From Epiperipatus broadwayi (Eukaryota > Onychophora > Udeonychophora > Euonychophora > Peripatidae): a stretch of DNA of 64,000 bases. The notes beneath the pieces are model-generated. The model was not told the origin of the DNA. It saw nothing but the letters and a program-made list of their open reading frames with translations, and made no database searches. Positions within the stretch are counted from its first letter, which is position 1. Every line of letters starts with the position of its first letter. Made by a program: the position numbers and the translations under genes. Location: positions 2,229,097-2,293,096 of the forward strand of contig JAQFVV010000151.1 of assembly GCA_028023455.1 (NCBI GenBank), read 5' to 3'. Shown piece by piece: positions 21,801-33,430 of the stretch.

Positions 21801-22528
21801 ATATTTCTCATATAAAAGATTATAAAGATTTTACAATTTTGATTGACAACTTTTGTCAAATATTTATTATCTCTATCCCCCCTCCTCCTTCCAAGTTTTG
21901 AAATATTATAATATGTTACAGTTTAAATACTACATTTATTATTCCATAGGTATCAATTATTTATTTCATAAATGAAATATTTCAGTGTTAGAATTTCAAT
22001 TACATATCTATCTATAATTTAATAGGTCAAATATTTTAACTATCTCCATTTTTTTTCCATATTTTGAAATATTACAATATTTTTTAATTCTATATGAAAA
22101 ATGATGTTTATTTCCTAAGTACCAATATTTCAAAACATTAAAATTTCAATTATATAATAATTTAATAATTTAATATGTAGATGTCTTAAAAATCAATCCA
22201 TTTTTTGGGACATAAAAATGCTTTAAAAACACACCCAATTAAAGGATTAAATAAGATTCTAAAAAATTTGTTTCTATGCATTTTTCTTAATTCTTTTATT
22301 CAGTTCAATTATCTGACAATTTTGACTGTATAGCAGTTTTCTTCAAAGCTCTGTTCTCTTTCCTTTTTTAATTTACCCAATGCAAACAAGAACAAAACAG
22401 AAAAAGATCTGAGGACAACTTGTAGACAATCAAAACTGTCAGGTCAGACAATTCATGAAAGAAAATAATAGTTGTGAAGATGATTGAATTTTCTATATTC
22501 ATAATGTAAATGTGGCCATTCTGATCAC
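21801..22528. other. Intron sequence
   Basis: AT-rich. ATGTTTTGAAATATT-type phrases repeat loosely around 21900-22150. Nothing recognised. Confidence 0.4.
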
Positions 22529-23025
22529 CATGTGATGTATGTGATGTACTGTGGCTTCTCCTTAAACGAAGTCAAGAATCTCTCAGCAATTATGCCCAAA
22601 GAACCTGTTAGCCATTTTATTTTCCATTCCCCACTCTAAGTTTTCCCATATTCTGCTCCATCCCATTTCCACAACATAATCTTTGTCAACTCTATCGGCT
22701 TTATATCTAAATCCCCCTTATTTTTTCCTAAACCCAGCATAAAAACCAATAACCCACTTTCTGTATAATCACGTTGTTCATATTTATTCTCCCATAACTT
22801 CATTATTTGTACCCTTTCTGCTTTCAAGCATTTACATTCAATCAACAGATGTCTAATATTTTCTACACCTTCCTTACACAATTTGCACACTAAATCACCC
22901 ATATTTTTCCATTACATGTATATTCTCTTGTTACTAATGATCCCATTCGAGCCTTAAATAATAAACTACTTTCCTTACTATTATCATAAAATAACTCGCA
23001 CCCAATATTCCATTTACTTCTATAT
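22529..23025 (-). mobile_element. LINE 3' fragment, copy L3
   Basis: Encodes CKLCKEGVENIRHLLIEC (the C-terminal zinc finger) and the same terminal codons as L2, followed by the 3' region and GATGTATGTGATG tail. It is 5'-truncated near 23025 and is followed within about 10 bp by foldback copy A4. Confidence 0.85.
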
Positions 23026-23035
23026 ATCAGAAGTA

Positions 23036-23580
23036 TATTCTATTAGGCAGGATTGGTGTTAAACCAGCAAGCATCACATGATCACATCTCCAATACTAGC
23101 ACATAATTGTTTATAAACAAAGCAAAGCAAAACTCCATATAGTAGTGCCACCTGTGCTAAACAGAGTAATCAATGGATGCCAGAAGGCTTGTGCATAAAA
23201 TCCCTATCTAATGCCTACTCATCCAATATTCCCTGACTAGTTTCTGGCTTGTGGCCTTCGTCAGTGAGGAGCTTTGGATCGAGAGCACTGCATCTAGATC
23301 TTAGGATCCAATGCAACCCTCTAGCATGCTCATAGTTTTGTAGTTAAGTAGAGATAAAAGATGGTTGCTAGAGGGTTACATTGGATTCCAAGATCTAGAT
23401 GCAGTGCTCTCAGATCCAAAGCTCCTCACTGTCAAAGGCCACAAGCCAGAAACTAGTCTGGGATATTGGATGAGTAGGCATTAGATAGGGATTTTATGCA
23501 CAAGCCTTCTGGCATCCATTGATTACTCTGTTTAGCACAGGTGGCACTACTATATGGAGTTTTGTTTTGCTTTGTTTATA
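23036..23580. repeat. Hammerhead-bearing foldback repeat, copy A4
   Basis: A nearly palindromic element with inverted ends TTTATAAACAAAGCAAAGC and GCTTTGTTTATAAA. It is preceded by the outer extension TTAGGCAGGATTGGTGTTAA and CATCACATGATCAC. The left arm keeps an intact ribozyme-like core (minus); the right arm (23413-23471, plus) has CTGTCAA. The centre contains AGATAAAAGATGGTTGCTAG. Confidence 0.85.
23221..23279 (-). ncRNA. Hammerhead-like ribozyme motif in copy A4
   Basis: Helix I ATCCAA/TTGGAT (6 bp), inner strand TCCTCA, core CTGACGA (23258-23264), hairpin GGC-CACAA-GCC, GAAA, helix III ACTAGT, triplet GTC. All invariant core bases (C3 U4 G5 A6 G8 A9, G12 A13 A14, A15.1-U16.1, H17=C) are present. 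The base pair expected at 10.1-11.1 is an A.A mismatch. Confidence 0.6.
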
Positions 23581-23630
23581 AAGTATATTCTCTTATTCTT
23601 CTCCTTCACTTTCTTTGCATATCTTCATAT

Positions 23631-23970
23631 AATTATATATATTGCTTATGACACTCTATTCATATACACGTTAATGCAACAAATTTTCTTAAAAACTTCT
23701 TTATCTTCTTACAGTTTCGACTGTCCAGCGGTCTTCATCAGAGCTCCAAGATTTGAATAATATAAATATACATCATCATTTCACACACATATATATATAT
23801 ATAAATACATGTATATATCCATCATTTTACACATATATAAAATACCCATATACATACATAAATATACACATATATCTTCTTCATACACATACATATAAAT
23901 TTTACAATACATATATGTAATACATACCTACATCTATATATACATATGTATATCCAATATATATATATAT
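23631..23970. repeat. Left arm of a 5-kb inverted repeat
   Basis: Reverse complement of 28290-28602. Outermost TATTGCTTATGACACTC, then a conserved unique part to 23760, then AT-rich microsatellite-like sequence. Arms are about 310-340 bp and roughly 90% alike over 4.3 kb of interior. Confidence 0.8.
23703..23752 (-). ncRNA. Hammerhead-like motif in the left arm
   Basis: On the minus strand ATCTT and AAGAT close helix I, with CT/AG adjacent to the core. Core CTGATGA (23735-23741), a GAC...GTC hairpin with a bulged A, GAAA (23715-23718 on plus as TTTC), then CTGTA. The matching copy lies at 28483-28531 on the plus strand. Stem II is irregular and helix III is short, so activity is doubtful. 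Confidence 0.4.
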
Positions 23971-26900
23971 ATATTGTAACCTAATAAAAGGTCGTTCAAA
24001 AGATATTATATTATCATACCTGAGTTGTCTACAATATATATAAGAAATAATCATAAATTCAAAAATTAAATGATGATCAAAAGATATTATTATATCTGAG
24101 TAAAGGAGTCCAAATATCAAGAATTATGGGGAAATTGTTAATAACCAGTATTATAACTCAGGTAACATAATTAATGAAGTCCATAGAATGATCATATATA
24201 TTTAAAATAACTTGGATTTCTCAAGTAAACACTATCTCAATAATTATAAGCAAATTATTAATAAGTATTATAACAAGTATTATGGAAATCACGTGAGGTG
24301 AGTACGCTAGTAATTCAATAAAATATAACTCAGGTATACAGGCAGTAGATCTTATTCACTTTCATCTCTTGATTTGATGTTAAGTGCATGTTTAAACAAA
24401 TACTAAGTGAATATGGTCTAGCAGGGCGCCACTAGATTATCTGAATCTAGACACGGTTATATCTGATAACCTTTCACATGTACCAGGTTTGAATCCCTTC
24501 TTGGTACTTTATTTCTAATAAAATGGGAGATTTTGCTTTTTGAGCCATATCACTATATGCACTAATATTTAGGTAAAAGTAAAACATCTATAAACCAAAG
24601 TGGAGTATACTAGACATAAATCATTTCTCAGATCTTAACATAACAAATGTGTTTCAATATTTTTATAAGTTTACTAGCTCAGATTATATATAACTAATTT
24701 AGGATGGCAATTCACTCATCCTTGCATGAAATAGATGATGGGATGTGGTTATAATAATACTAAGAAATCACTAAATATTATAAAATCAATATTTATTTAT
24801 GGCCTTTAAACAGTTAAACAGCTCATTAATTAAAACGTTGATGACGATGATGATGATGATAATAATAACAATAATGACAAGGGTTTCAACTACAGCTCTA
24901 GGACTAAGCCTAAACATAAAACTAATTTTTATAAAGAAATTCATAATTATTGCTTAATTTTAGCATATTTACTTATATCTTAAATAACTAATATTCAACC
25001 ATTGATGATGATGAATAATCACACTTAACCAAGACTACACTTAATGAAATATATACGCCTCGTTTAATAAAACAAACTAATATTTATTACTACATTTCTA
25101 ACATATACATAAAAATTTCTAGATAAATATGAAAATTGACATGAATAATAATAATAATAATTGATTATATAACAATCCTCAGATTAATTTTAAGTTCTTC
25201 CCCCTTTCCCTTCAAATGTATTTTGTATTAAGTTGGACGTCACATTGACCATGATTTTCACTCCATGAGAAAAGTATTTCAAGAAAAAAAAAAATATTAT
25301 CTGCTCATTAGCACACATACTTTAAAAATCCAACATGTAAATAGAATGTAAAAAAAAAATGTTAGTAAAATTGAAAGAGCAAGTTTTAGAAAAGAGTTTT
25401 AAATCATTATCTCCTCCCCCTCTCTTCTACCTCTGAAATGCTATACTTAACTTGAAACAAAATAATCCAATATTCTAATACTACTCATTATTTCACATTC
25501 ACTCACAATTATACACATATAAAAATATCATTATGTATGTGCGTGTTTTATCCCATGATAACAAAATATTATTTAAAACCAAAATAATAATATATTAGTT
25601 AAAACTAAAATCATAATACCATAAAAAAAAATTGTTTTACACATTAATATTTTTCATAACTGTAAAATTAATAAACAAATAATTTTCATACATTCAAGAT
25701 AATTTATGAAGCTCAAAGTTATTTTTAGTAAGACATTCTTGTTTTAATCGATCTGAATAGTCTTTAAAGGTTCTTTAAATAAAATATACCACTTTATTGC
25801 TAAAATGTTTCTTAAGACTGATATCATAAAGAAAATAGATATAAAAAGTCATATTACCGATCTTTTGTTTGTGGCGAATTTCCAAGGGTTCAAACTTGTC
25901 TTGTATAATGTTTATATTTCTGCAGCTACCATTTCCGTTTTACTGGGAACAATCTCTTTCTTGAGGTGTATAACTATTTGATGATGGTGACTCTATTGAG
26001 GTTATTTGCTTTAGTGGATAATTTGGAAATCATTATATTAATTTTCTTCTCTTCCTGTCAAGCATGTGGATGAAATACAGCAGTTGTTTTCACATTTGTA
26101 AATTTTCTTGAGTTTAAAATCAGTTGTTGTAACAATTAATTGGACTTGATGATTAATATTTATCAGTAGATTAATTCATCTTCTTTGAATGCAGGTGAAT
26201 GCTTTCTTCCTTCTATTAAAACATCTTATTTCTCTGGTCAGTTGAAAGGTGTAGAATATTATTTTAGACACATCTTTTCTTTCCTATGTGATGTGCAGCT
26301 TCCCCAGATGGTCCGGAACCGATGGGACATACATATAATTTTTCTAGCCAGACATTTCTTATATTTTCAGCATTCAATTGGATAGTTTAATAATCTGAAT
26401 CATAAACAATAATCCTAATAATAATTCAAGACAGCTTTTTATATCCAATTTTTAGCTAACTTAACCAATCAGAGATAGCATCACTTGCTATTTTTGGACA
26501 AATTTGTTTTAATTAGATCTCTAATTTATTTTCAACTATATTATTTTTCAACTGAAAAGTTTAATCCTTTTTCCAGACACTTTTGTTTAAAAAAAAAATA
26601 GACTCAATCCTTATTTCCTTTCTTTTCTTTTTTTTTTTAACATCCAGGTAACACTTCAAATCTTTGAGCTTCCTTCTTTAGATCTTGAGATAAGACAATT
26701 AGAGCTCTGACCCATTATAAGCTTCCAAAGTGAAACAATCACTTACAAAAAAAAATTGCTACAAAGATCGATATCTGATTAAACAGATTTCCTCTTTTAA
26801 CAAAAAATTGTACAAAAAAAAATAATTTGACAGATTTAATACTTCCTTTTCTTTCAATATTTAGGAAATGTAAATTTTTGTATGTAATGTACACACATCC

Positions 26901-28289
26901 TTCATTCTTTCAAATCATTCATAAACTAACCTTAAATAATATGATTGCTAGCTTAGTAATTATAACCCAATTATTTAATTAAGTCTGTAACTTTTAAATC
27001 CCAATTATAATTAAAGAAAAGCAAAATAAAAGTATAGAATAAAATATTAGAATTGATCAAGCATAGGTTAGTTTTAAAGAAAGTTAAAATGTTTAATATT
27101 TGAAATATAAAACAATTAAATAATTTACACATACATTGCCTATATGTATGCATTATAACTTTGCTTTTTAAAGAAAAATTAAATATTAAATAGTTTAAAT
27201 GTGTGTATTACCTTTCTATCAACACACAAACAAGTAAAGCATGTAATTGTTGACCCATTCTTTCTCTGTTTAAAGCTTTTAGAACTGGACCTTGTAGGGT
27301 TTGAACTTGGATGCCCTACAGCTTCATTTATGATTATATAAAAATGTGATGATGATTTTTGGTTTACCTTTTCTACATGCACATTACTATAAATTTAGCT
27401 AGTGACTAAATTGTAATGGCACAATATATAGATTAAAAATGGGGTATTGGATGTGTTTAGTATATTTATAATTGTAATTTATAAGTAAGTTGAGTATATA
27501 TATATATGGGAGGTTATAGATAAATGTATGAGGATTGGTATATGTATGTATATGTGTTATAAATATGGGTGTACATAGGAGTATATTTTTAGGGATATAG
27601 GTATATTTTGGCTATCCATATATGTGTGTATATAGATATAGATAGAGAATTTTTAATTTTTAATTTTTTTTATATTGTTTATATATTATTTTTATTTTTA
27701 TGTATAGAGGTGAGGTGAAGAGATATATATCTATGTGTAGGGAATGTATGGATTTTTGCTGTATTTGTAATATTTGAATATAGTTAATGAATATAATTTG
27801 GAAGTTAGAAGTTTAAAATAGAATATAAGTTTTATAAAATTGATAACAGAGGGAGCTATTTTAAATGAATAACAAGATAGAAAATTTGAAATAACGGTCA
27901 GTTTAATTAAGGCAGTGAAGAAGATCAAGGTAATAGTGTTAAAGAAAAATATTATTTAGTAATATAGAGATAAAAATTATAAAAAGTAAAATTAAAGATA
28001 GTAAAACAAAAGATGTTTTATATATTAGATAATTATAAAATAATAAAATAATATTGATAATATTATAAAGGAATAATATTTAAAGGGTTTTTTTAAAAGG
28101 TAAAAATAAAATAGTTTCAAAAGGTAAAAACATTTTTAAAAAAGGTGCATTGGATATGTTTTTGTATTATATATATGTGGATAGAGTATAAATATGGATG
28201 TGTATTAATAAGGATATATGAAGATTATATATATGTCTGTGGGTATGTGTATATCTGTGTGTATATATGTATAGTTAAAGGAGCGGTGT
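23971..28289. other. Interior of the 5-kb inverted repeat
   Basis: AT-rich, with no long open frame and no transposase recognised. A tRNA-like SINE head occurs at about 24425-24515 (box B-like GGTTTGAATCCC). Microsatellites occur at 24845-24880 (GAT/AAT) and 25145-25160. A box-B-like GTTCAAACCC occurs on the minus strand near 27300, and TA/TG-rich tracts fill 27490-27760. If the whole 23.6-28.6 kb unit is one element it is non-autonomous. Confidence 0.4.
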
Positions 28290-28602
28290 ATATATATTGG
28301 ATATACATATGTATATATAGATGTAGGTATGTATTACATATATGTATTGTAAATTTATATGTATGTGTATGAAGAAGATATATGTGTATATTTATGTATG
28401 TATATGGGTATTTTATATATGTGTAAAATGATGGATATATACATATATATGTGAAATGATGATGTATATTTATATTATTCAAATCTTGTAGCTCTGATGA
28501 AGACTGCTGGATAGTCGAAACTGTAAGAAAATAAAAAAGTTTTTAAGAAAATTTGTTGCATTAACGTGTATATGAATAGAGTGTCATAAGCAATATATAT
28601 TT
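28290..28602. repeat. Right arm of the 5-kb inverted repeat
   Basis: Inverted copy of 23631-23970, ending GAGTGTCATAAGCAATATAT. It contains the plus-strand hammerhead-like motif at 28483-28531. Confidence 0.8.
28483..28531 (+). ncRNA. Hammerhead-like motif in the right arm
   Basis: Core CTGATGA at 28494-28500, GAC...GTC hairpin, GAAA at 28517-28520, then CTGTA. It differs from the left-arm copy at a few bases in the loop, which leaves GAC/GTC intact. Confidence 0.4.
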
Positions 28603-28676
28603 CTATATATATTTAAACTCTTCTTACCCTCCATACTAGTTCTCCATATCTCCAGCTCCCTATTTTTTATTAATGC
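28603..28676 (-). mobile_element. LINE internal fragment, copy L4
   Basis: About 75 bp matching 16335-16410 of copy L2 (TTTAAACTCTT, then CTCCATACTAGTTCTCC). Both ends are truncated. It is followed directly by a small foldback repeat. Confidence 0.65.
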
Positions 28677-28800
28677 ATAACAAACTCTCCATGCAGTAGT
28701 GCTACCCAATGCAAGACCTAGCAATCAATGGATGCACAAATCTTCTTGCATCCACTGATTACCAAAGCTTGCACTGGGAGCTACTACATAGAGTGTTTGC
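28677..28800. repeat. Minimal foldback of the hammerhead family, copy A5
   Basis: Left AAACTCTCCATGCAGTAGTG and right ACTACATAGAGTGTTTG are inverted, with AATCAATGGATGCA and TGCATCCACTGATTAC inside. The element is only about 125 bp and lacks the ribozyme segment. Confidence 0.7.
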
Positions 28801-29724
28801 TAGTGTTAAAACCTTCCTTGTGAATTTTAATATTTGTAAACGTTAGCTGATATGAAATTATTAGGATAGCATCTTAAATATTGTAATCTACAAAATATTT
28901 TAACTTTTCCATTTTTCTCCTAATAAATATTAAATTTTTCTCAATCTGCCAAGATTTTTATCTTAAAATATATTTACCATTAGTCAATTTTTCTTTATCT
29001 ATTTTCTCTTTAAAAACATATCTTTTCATCATAAAAAAAATAGCTAACTTTATTTTCATAAGAAATGATAGCACCATCAGTTATTAAACTTACTTTGAGA
29101 TATATAACCTTCTCTGCATTAATGAAAATTTTTCTCCATTACCAGGATATGAATTATTGATATGACTATTCTATTAATATTATTCTATAATCTTTTTCTC
29201 TATAATCTTCACATTTAATCAAAAACAACTCCTTTGCATGTTTATTACAAAAATAACTATTTTAGATATATATTTTTATATATTTACATTTTATTTATTA
29301 CCATTATTTAAAACTCAAATTGGAGCCATTTTTGTATTAGTAATTTTGTGTGGAACCTGAACACCAGCTTACACTGGCTCTGATTATTTGATGATAAACA
29401 TAATTATTATTAGATATTAATATATTACACACCCACATACAAAACTTTATAAATACCTCATTTAATATTTTTTCTAATTATATGTTTCAAATGATTGTTA
29501 GGTTCTAATGTTAGTATTTTACAATACATACGAAAAATAAATTTAGTTCAAAACGAGATATTGCAATTCTTGTTTATTTTCAAAATACCCAATCTTAAAA
29601 ATATTTAAGAGTAATTCTAAAGATTATTATTATAAATATTAATGTGATTTAAGCCAAATTTCTTAGTTAATTTTTAAAAAAAAAAAAGCTAAGTTTACTA
29701 TTTTTTAAAAAATTGATTTTCTTT
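28801..29724. other. Intron sequence
   Basis: AT-rich; nothing recognised. Confidence 0.45.
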
Positions 29725-30115
29725 TCATATAGTTTCATACATATATACAGATATGTACACACATTTATAAATACATTTGTCTTTGGTTGATGTTACCACC
29801 AAAGCCCACCTGATTAAATTCTCTTTGTATTTGGTGACCTTGAGGAGAGAAATATATTCGTCCATCCATTTGCTTATTCTTATTCTTATTGAAATGACAT
29901 CACTCATGTGGTCTATCATTTTTCTTTGATTATTTTGAGCAAATTGTTGTTGAAATTGATCTACAACTTGCCGATTATATGGTTTTTGTTGTTGGAAATT
30001 TGGTCTGAGATCATCTGATAATTGATGAATGTCACCTCCTGCTAATTGTTTTTGATCATTGGTCTCTTTAAACGATTCATTTTCATGTTGCTGATGCTTT
30101 TCTGTATCACGGCGA
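29725..30115 (-). pseudogene. Gln/Asn-rich coding-like remnant of unknown origin
   Basis: From about 30115 down to 29890 one minus-strand frame is open and non-repetitive, reading RRDTEKHQQHENESFK, then IHQLSDDLRPNFQQQKPYN and VDQFQQQFAQNNQ. It then continues best in another frame as RIYFSPQGHQIQREFNQ and VGFGGNINQRQ, ending in a stop near 29770. The shared Gln/Asn/Gly-rich composition across a frameshift suggests one decayed protein, perhaps a processed pseudogene or unrecognised retroelement. No family can be named. It lies in the 13.2-kb ankyrin intron. Confidence 0.3.
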
Positions 30116-31441
30116 AGTCATTCATCTTCATCAATGATATTTTTTCTTTCATTTGCTTATTCCCATAGAAGTGATAAGATGATAGCGCCATCTATACAAA
30201 CAAATATTCATAAAAAATATTTATGCAATGCTCTTTTGCATTTTATCACTATCAGTTTTCATTATAAAAATATATTAATTTTTCTCCTTATATGTCACTG
30301 AGCAAATACATTCATCTATGTGCATATCTAGATTTGAATACAGTACCTATGGAAATATGCTTTTTCACTATTTATTACTATTTTATTAATTATTTCTGTT
30401 GCTGTCATAATGAGTATAATTTTTAAATTAGATTGTTTCATAAGTATCTAATATACATGTTTAAAATATCTATATTGTGGATATATATATGATATAAGGT
30501 AAATTATACAAGGTGCACGATTACCCCAGATTTTCAACATTCATGCAAAAACTCAGTTACAAATGGTATGGAAAGGTGGCCTCATTCCATTAAAAAGTAA
30601 TAAGCCTACTGAACAAAAAAAGGTTGAAATGTGTAATAGTAGTATTTATGCATGAGTTAATGTGTAAATAAGAAACCTCAATATGGAAAAACATGGAGAT
30701 GTATGTTGAAATCAGTAAGAAGGGATCTAAAGTAATGCAGGACATATTATTAGAAGAGAAGGTAGCAAAGGAATAGCCAAAGTATCTACTAAATCACAAA
30801 AAAAATTGTCGGAAAAACTATGTGGCATAGTTAGATAAGATAATGAAGTTTATTGTGGTGCTGTGGAAAAGAGATGCTATAGATAAAAGAAACTGAATTA
30901 AACTTGAAAATATGATCTTCTGGAAGTGGACTGATAACAGGTGAAAACGATTATGATGTTGATTTCTCTGAAGGCAGATTAAATAATTAGGCAACAGGTT
31001 ATCACAAACAAGCATATTTCATCAATGCTAGTTTGTTGATACCTTCCAACTAACATAACTTGTTCATCATCTTAAAATTTTAGAATTGAACCATAAACTT
31101 TAAGGGATTCTTAAATCAATTATGAGAGGAAAAACATAGACAACTACTGAGTAGACCTTCACTCTGAAATGAGCTATCCATGGATTAAAATTAAAAACAC
31201 AATAATTCAGAACAGAAAAATCTATTATTTAAACTATATATATATTGATACAAATTAAATACGAAGTGGATAACATATTTTACTCCCAATCTCAATAACG
31301 AATATCTCAATATAGAAATTTAAAAAATAGTTTTATCTTTCAAAATTCGACCCTCCCCCCACCCCCACCCGTAACTACCACCACGCCTATTATCATTTCG
31401 AGTTTTTATTAAAAAACAAAACAAAATAAAAATTTACTTAC
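30116..31441. other. Intron sequence
   Basis: AT-rich, with a C-rich tract at about 31354-31370. A plus-strand stretch near 30500-30850 reads like a degraded coding sequence (stops every 10-20 codons) but matches nothing I recognise. Confidence 0.4.
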
Positions 31442-31636
31442 CAACAGCTTCTTGATAACTCTCGCATTTCCCTGCCAGGCAGCCTGAAGTAATTTTCGTG
31501 TCATGTGACCTGTCGATCGCTCTACCGCACTTAATAAAATTTGCTTGATGGGATCGGAACACACTTCTAAAGCTGTTTGATTATCGTAATTATGAATAGT
31601 TACATCACAACCGTATAATAAAAGCTGCTCAACAAC
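31442..31636 (-). CDS. Ankyrin-repeat protein, coding exon b (second seen)
   Basis: A 195-bp exon (65 codons, phase 0 at both ends) with acceptor TTTCCACAG before 31636 and donor CTGTTG|GTAAGT at 31442/31441. It starts VVEQLLLYGCDVTIHNYDNQ, completing the repeat begun in exon a (NTPLIIAAQNGYVS), goes through TALEVC and HMTRKLLQAAWQ, and ends ARVIKKLL. This is one full repeat, a linker (SDPIKQILLSAVERSTG) and the start of the next repeat. The linker resembles the end of an ankyrin stack followed by a second stack. Signal peptide and membrane segments are absent from the four exons seen. Confidence 0.9.
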
Positions 31637-32067
31637 CTGTGGAAATTGAAAGAAAAACATCACAATACAAAGGCATTGTAAAAAAGAAAGAAAGAACAGA
31701 TTTAAAATACTTTCGATCTATATAATTATATTATTATTTTACGTATAATCAAAATGATTTAGCATTATATTAAGGACCGTGGATCCTTCTGATAAGTTAA
31801 CAAAACAAAAATATAAAAAGACCAAATTAAAAACTAAAAAAATTAGAACGAAACATTATTTCATTACTACAATAAATAAAAGAATAGAAAAATAGGAAAC
31901 TGAGATAAGAATAAAATTACACAATCGTACTTTGACGATGAATATAATGAAGTTGATAATAAGGATAAAAAAATAGAGAAATAATAGAAATATATATTTT
32001 TTAAAAATCATATTGTTAGAAATTAGGAGACTGAAAAACGACGTAATTAAATTCCTCTTTATGAAGC
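31637..32067. other. Intron sequence
   Basis: A-rich; nothing recognised. Confidence 0.45.
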
Positions 32068-32145
32068 TATAAGAAATTTAGATGGGATTTGAACTCAGAT
32101 TTTCTAGTTCCTACAGCTATCCACTCCATCTTATATAACTGATAC
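32068..32145 (-). repeat. tRNA-like SINE head
   Basis: On the minus strand AGATGGAGTGGATAGC (box A-like), then GAGTTCAAATCCCATC (box B). The same box-B flank (GGGATTTGAACTCAGA on plus) recurs in the inverted repeat at 61022-61133, so this is a repeat family. Confidence 0.45.
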
Positions 32146-32558
32146 GCATGACCACATCCATTCGAAAAAGATAAACGATCCCCAACATATCGTAGTTTAT
32201 GCTAAACCAGCAGATCATCATCTCCAACTCTTCAGCCATCCATATCATTGAAAATATGATAATGGAAATGCTCAAAGCCATTGTTGATGCCAATGTTATT
32301 GACATACCCATGTTAATCTAATGTCCATTTAAATAAGCAGAAGAGGGATAGAGAGAATACAGGAAGAATATGTAATATTTAAATACAGGTATAATATTTA
32401 TAATGAATTTAATATAATTTAGAAGATTTTCAATGATATGGATGGCTGAAGAGTTGGAGAGTGGAGCAGATTGAAGCCTGGCCATTGAAGTATCAAGATT
32501 TGCTATTTTAATATAAATTGAGCACTGATTTTATATATGTGAGAGATGATGATCTGGA
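32146..32558. repeat. Inverted segments and related repeat debris
   Basis: CAACTCTTCAGCCATCCATA (about 32225) is inverted at 32432-32457, separated by about 180 bp. The minus strand near 32197-32233 has ATGATCTGCTGGTTTAGCAT, resembling the hairpin of the hammerhead-like variant at 32559. Confidence 0.45.
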
Positions 32559-32594
32559 CCAATTGATGAGTGCTAGTTCAGCATGAAATTCTAG
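32559..32594 (+). ncRNA. Hammerhead-like motif (variant core TTGATGA), copy 2
   Basis: TTGATGA (32563-32569), 5-bp hairpin GTGCT-AGTTC-AGCAT, GAAA at 32585-32588, then TTCTAGC. It is the inverted relative of 4341-4380. C3 is U, so catalysis is unlikely as it stands. Confidence 0.35.
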
Positions 32595-32796
32595 CATTTT
32601 ATTTTCCCTCAATATTTGAGCAATCAAGTGGTCTATAAAATATAAAAAAAAATCATCATATGTACAAAAAGGTTGAACAGCCCTGATTTACATAGTTATT
32701 TATTTTTGCGCACATACAACATTTATGTGTATATATATAAACAGTATGTTCCAGCGAAAAGAAGACATTTTCTCTCCAAATTGTTTGCAGTACCAT

Positions 32797-33205
32797 TTTT
32801 GAATCAACCCATCTTACATAAGGGACAGAATTTAGTTATTTGTAACAAAAAATTTTAAAATGCTAGTATCCGGTTTATGTTATGACATGAAATGTGACAA
32901 TGTCTTTTGTATCTCCATGAATTATCTTCTCCCTTCAGTCATGTTGTAAATCACTTGAAAATGTTTTTGTGACCCATGGCTTCATTGTTATTAACAGTCT
33001 GAATCACTTCAAATATTTCAGTAGAAGTTTTGTCCAATTTACAACAAAATTTAACATTAGTGTGTTCTTTATTTGTAGATTTTTTAATCTACAAAACCCA
33101 CTGTCACATTTCATGTCATAACTCATAATCCAGATATGCTAGCACCTTAAAATTTTGTGGTGAATAACTAAACCATATCCCTAACACATATGTTGATTCA
33201 AATAC
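32797..33205. repeat. Foldback repeat, arms about 110 bp
   Basis: TTATGACATGAAATGTGACA occurs near 32880 and inverted near 33105. Outer parts TTTTTGAATCAACCC (32797) and TGTTGATTCAAATACTG (33190) also pair. The arms are diverged and the interior (32930-33060) is unrelated. MITE-like; no target duplication identified. Confidence 0.75.
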
Positions 33206-33430
33206 TGAAGGCAACTTACTGAGATATGTTGTTTATGTTCGTTATGGGCTGCATTTCTTAATTCTATTCAAAACCTACTTTTTGTAAAAAAAAAAAAACC
33301 GTTACAGAAATGTATTGTTTTAATTATACCTTTGATAGGAAATATTTATTTCAATAAATATAATTTTATTTACATTTTTTTTTATTAATGAAAAAGCTCT
33401 TAATAATTTGAATAATATATTTAATTGTTA
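33206..33430. other. Intron sequence
   Basis: AT-rich spacer between two foldback repeats. Confidence 0.45.

Noticed and set aside
28145-28482. Overlapping open frames on both strands rich in Tyr/Ile/Cys
   Set aside because: They are translations of TATATG/GTATATA microsatellite-like sequence in the right arm of the inverted repeat, not genes.
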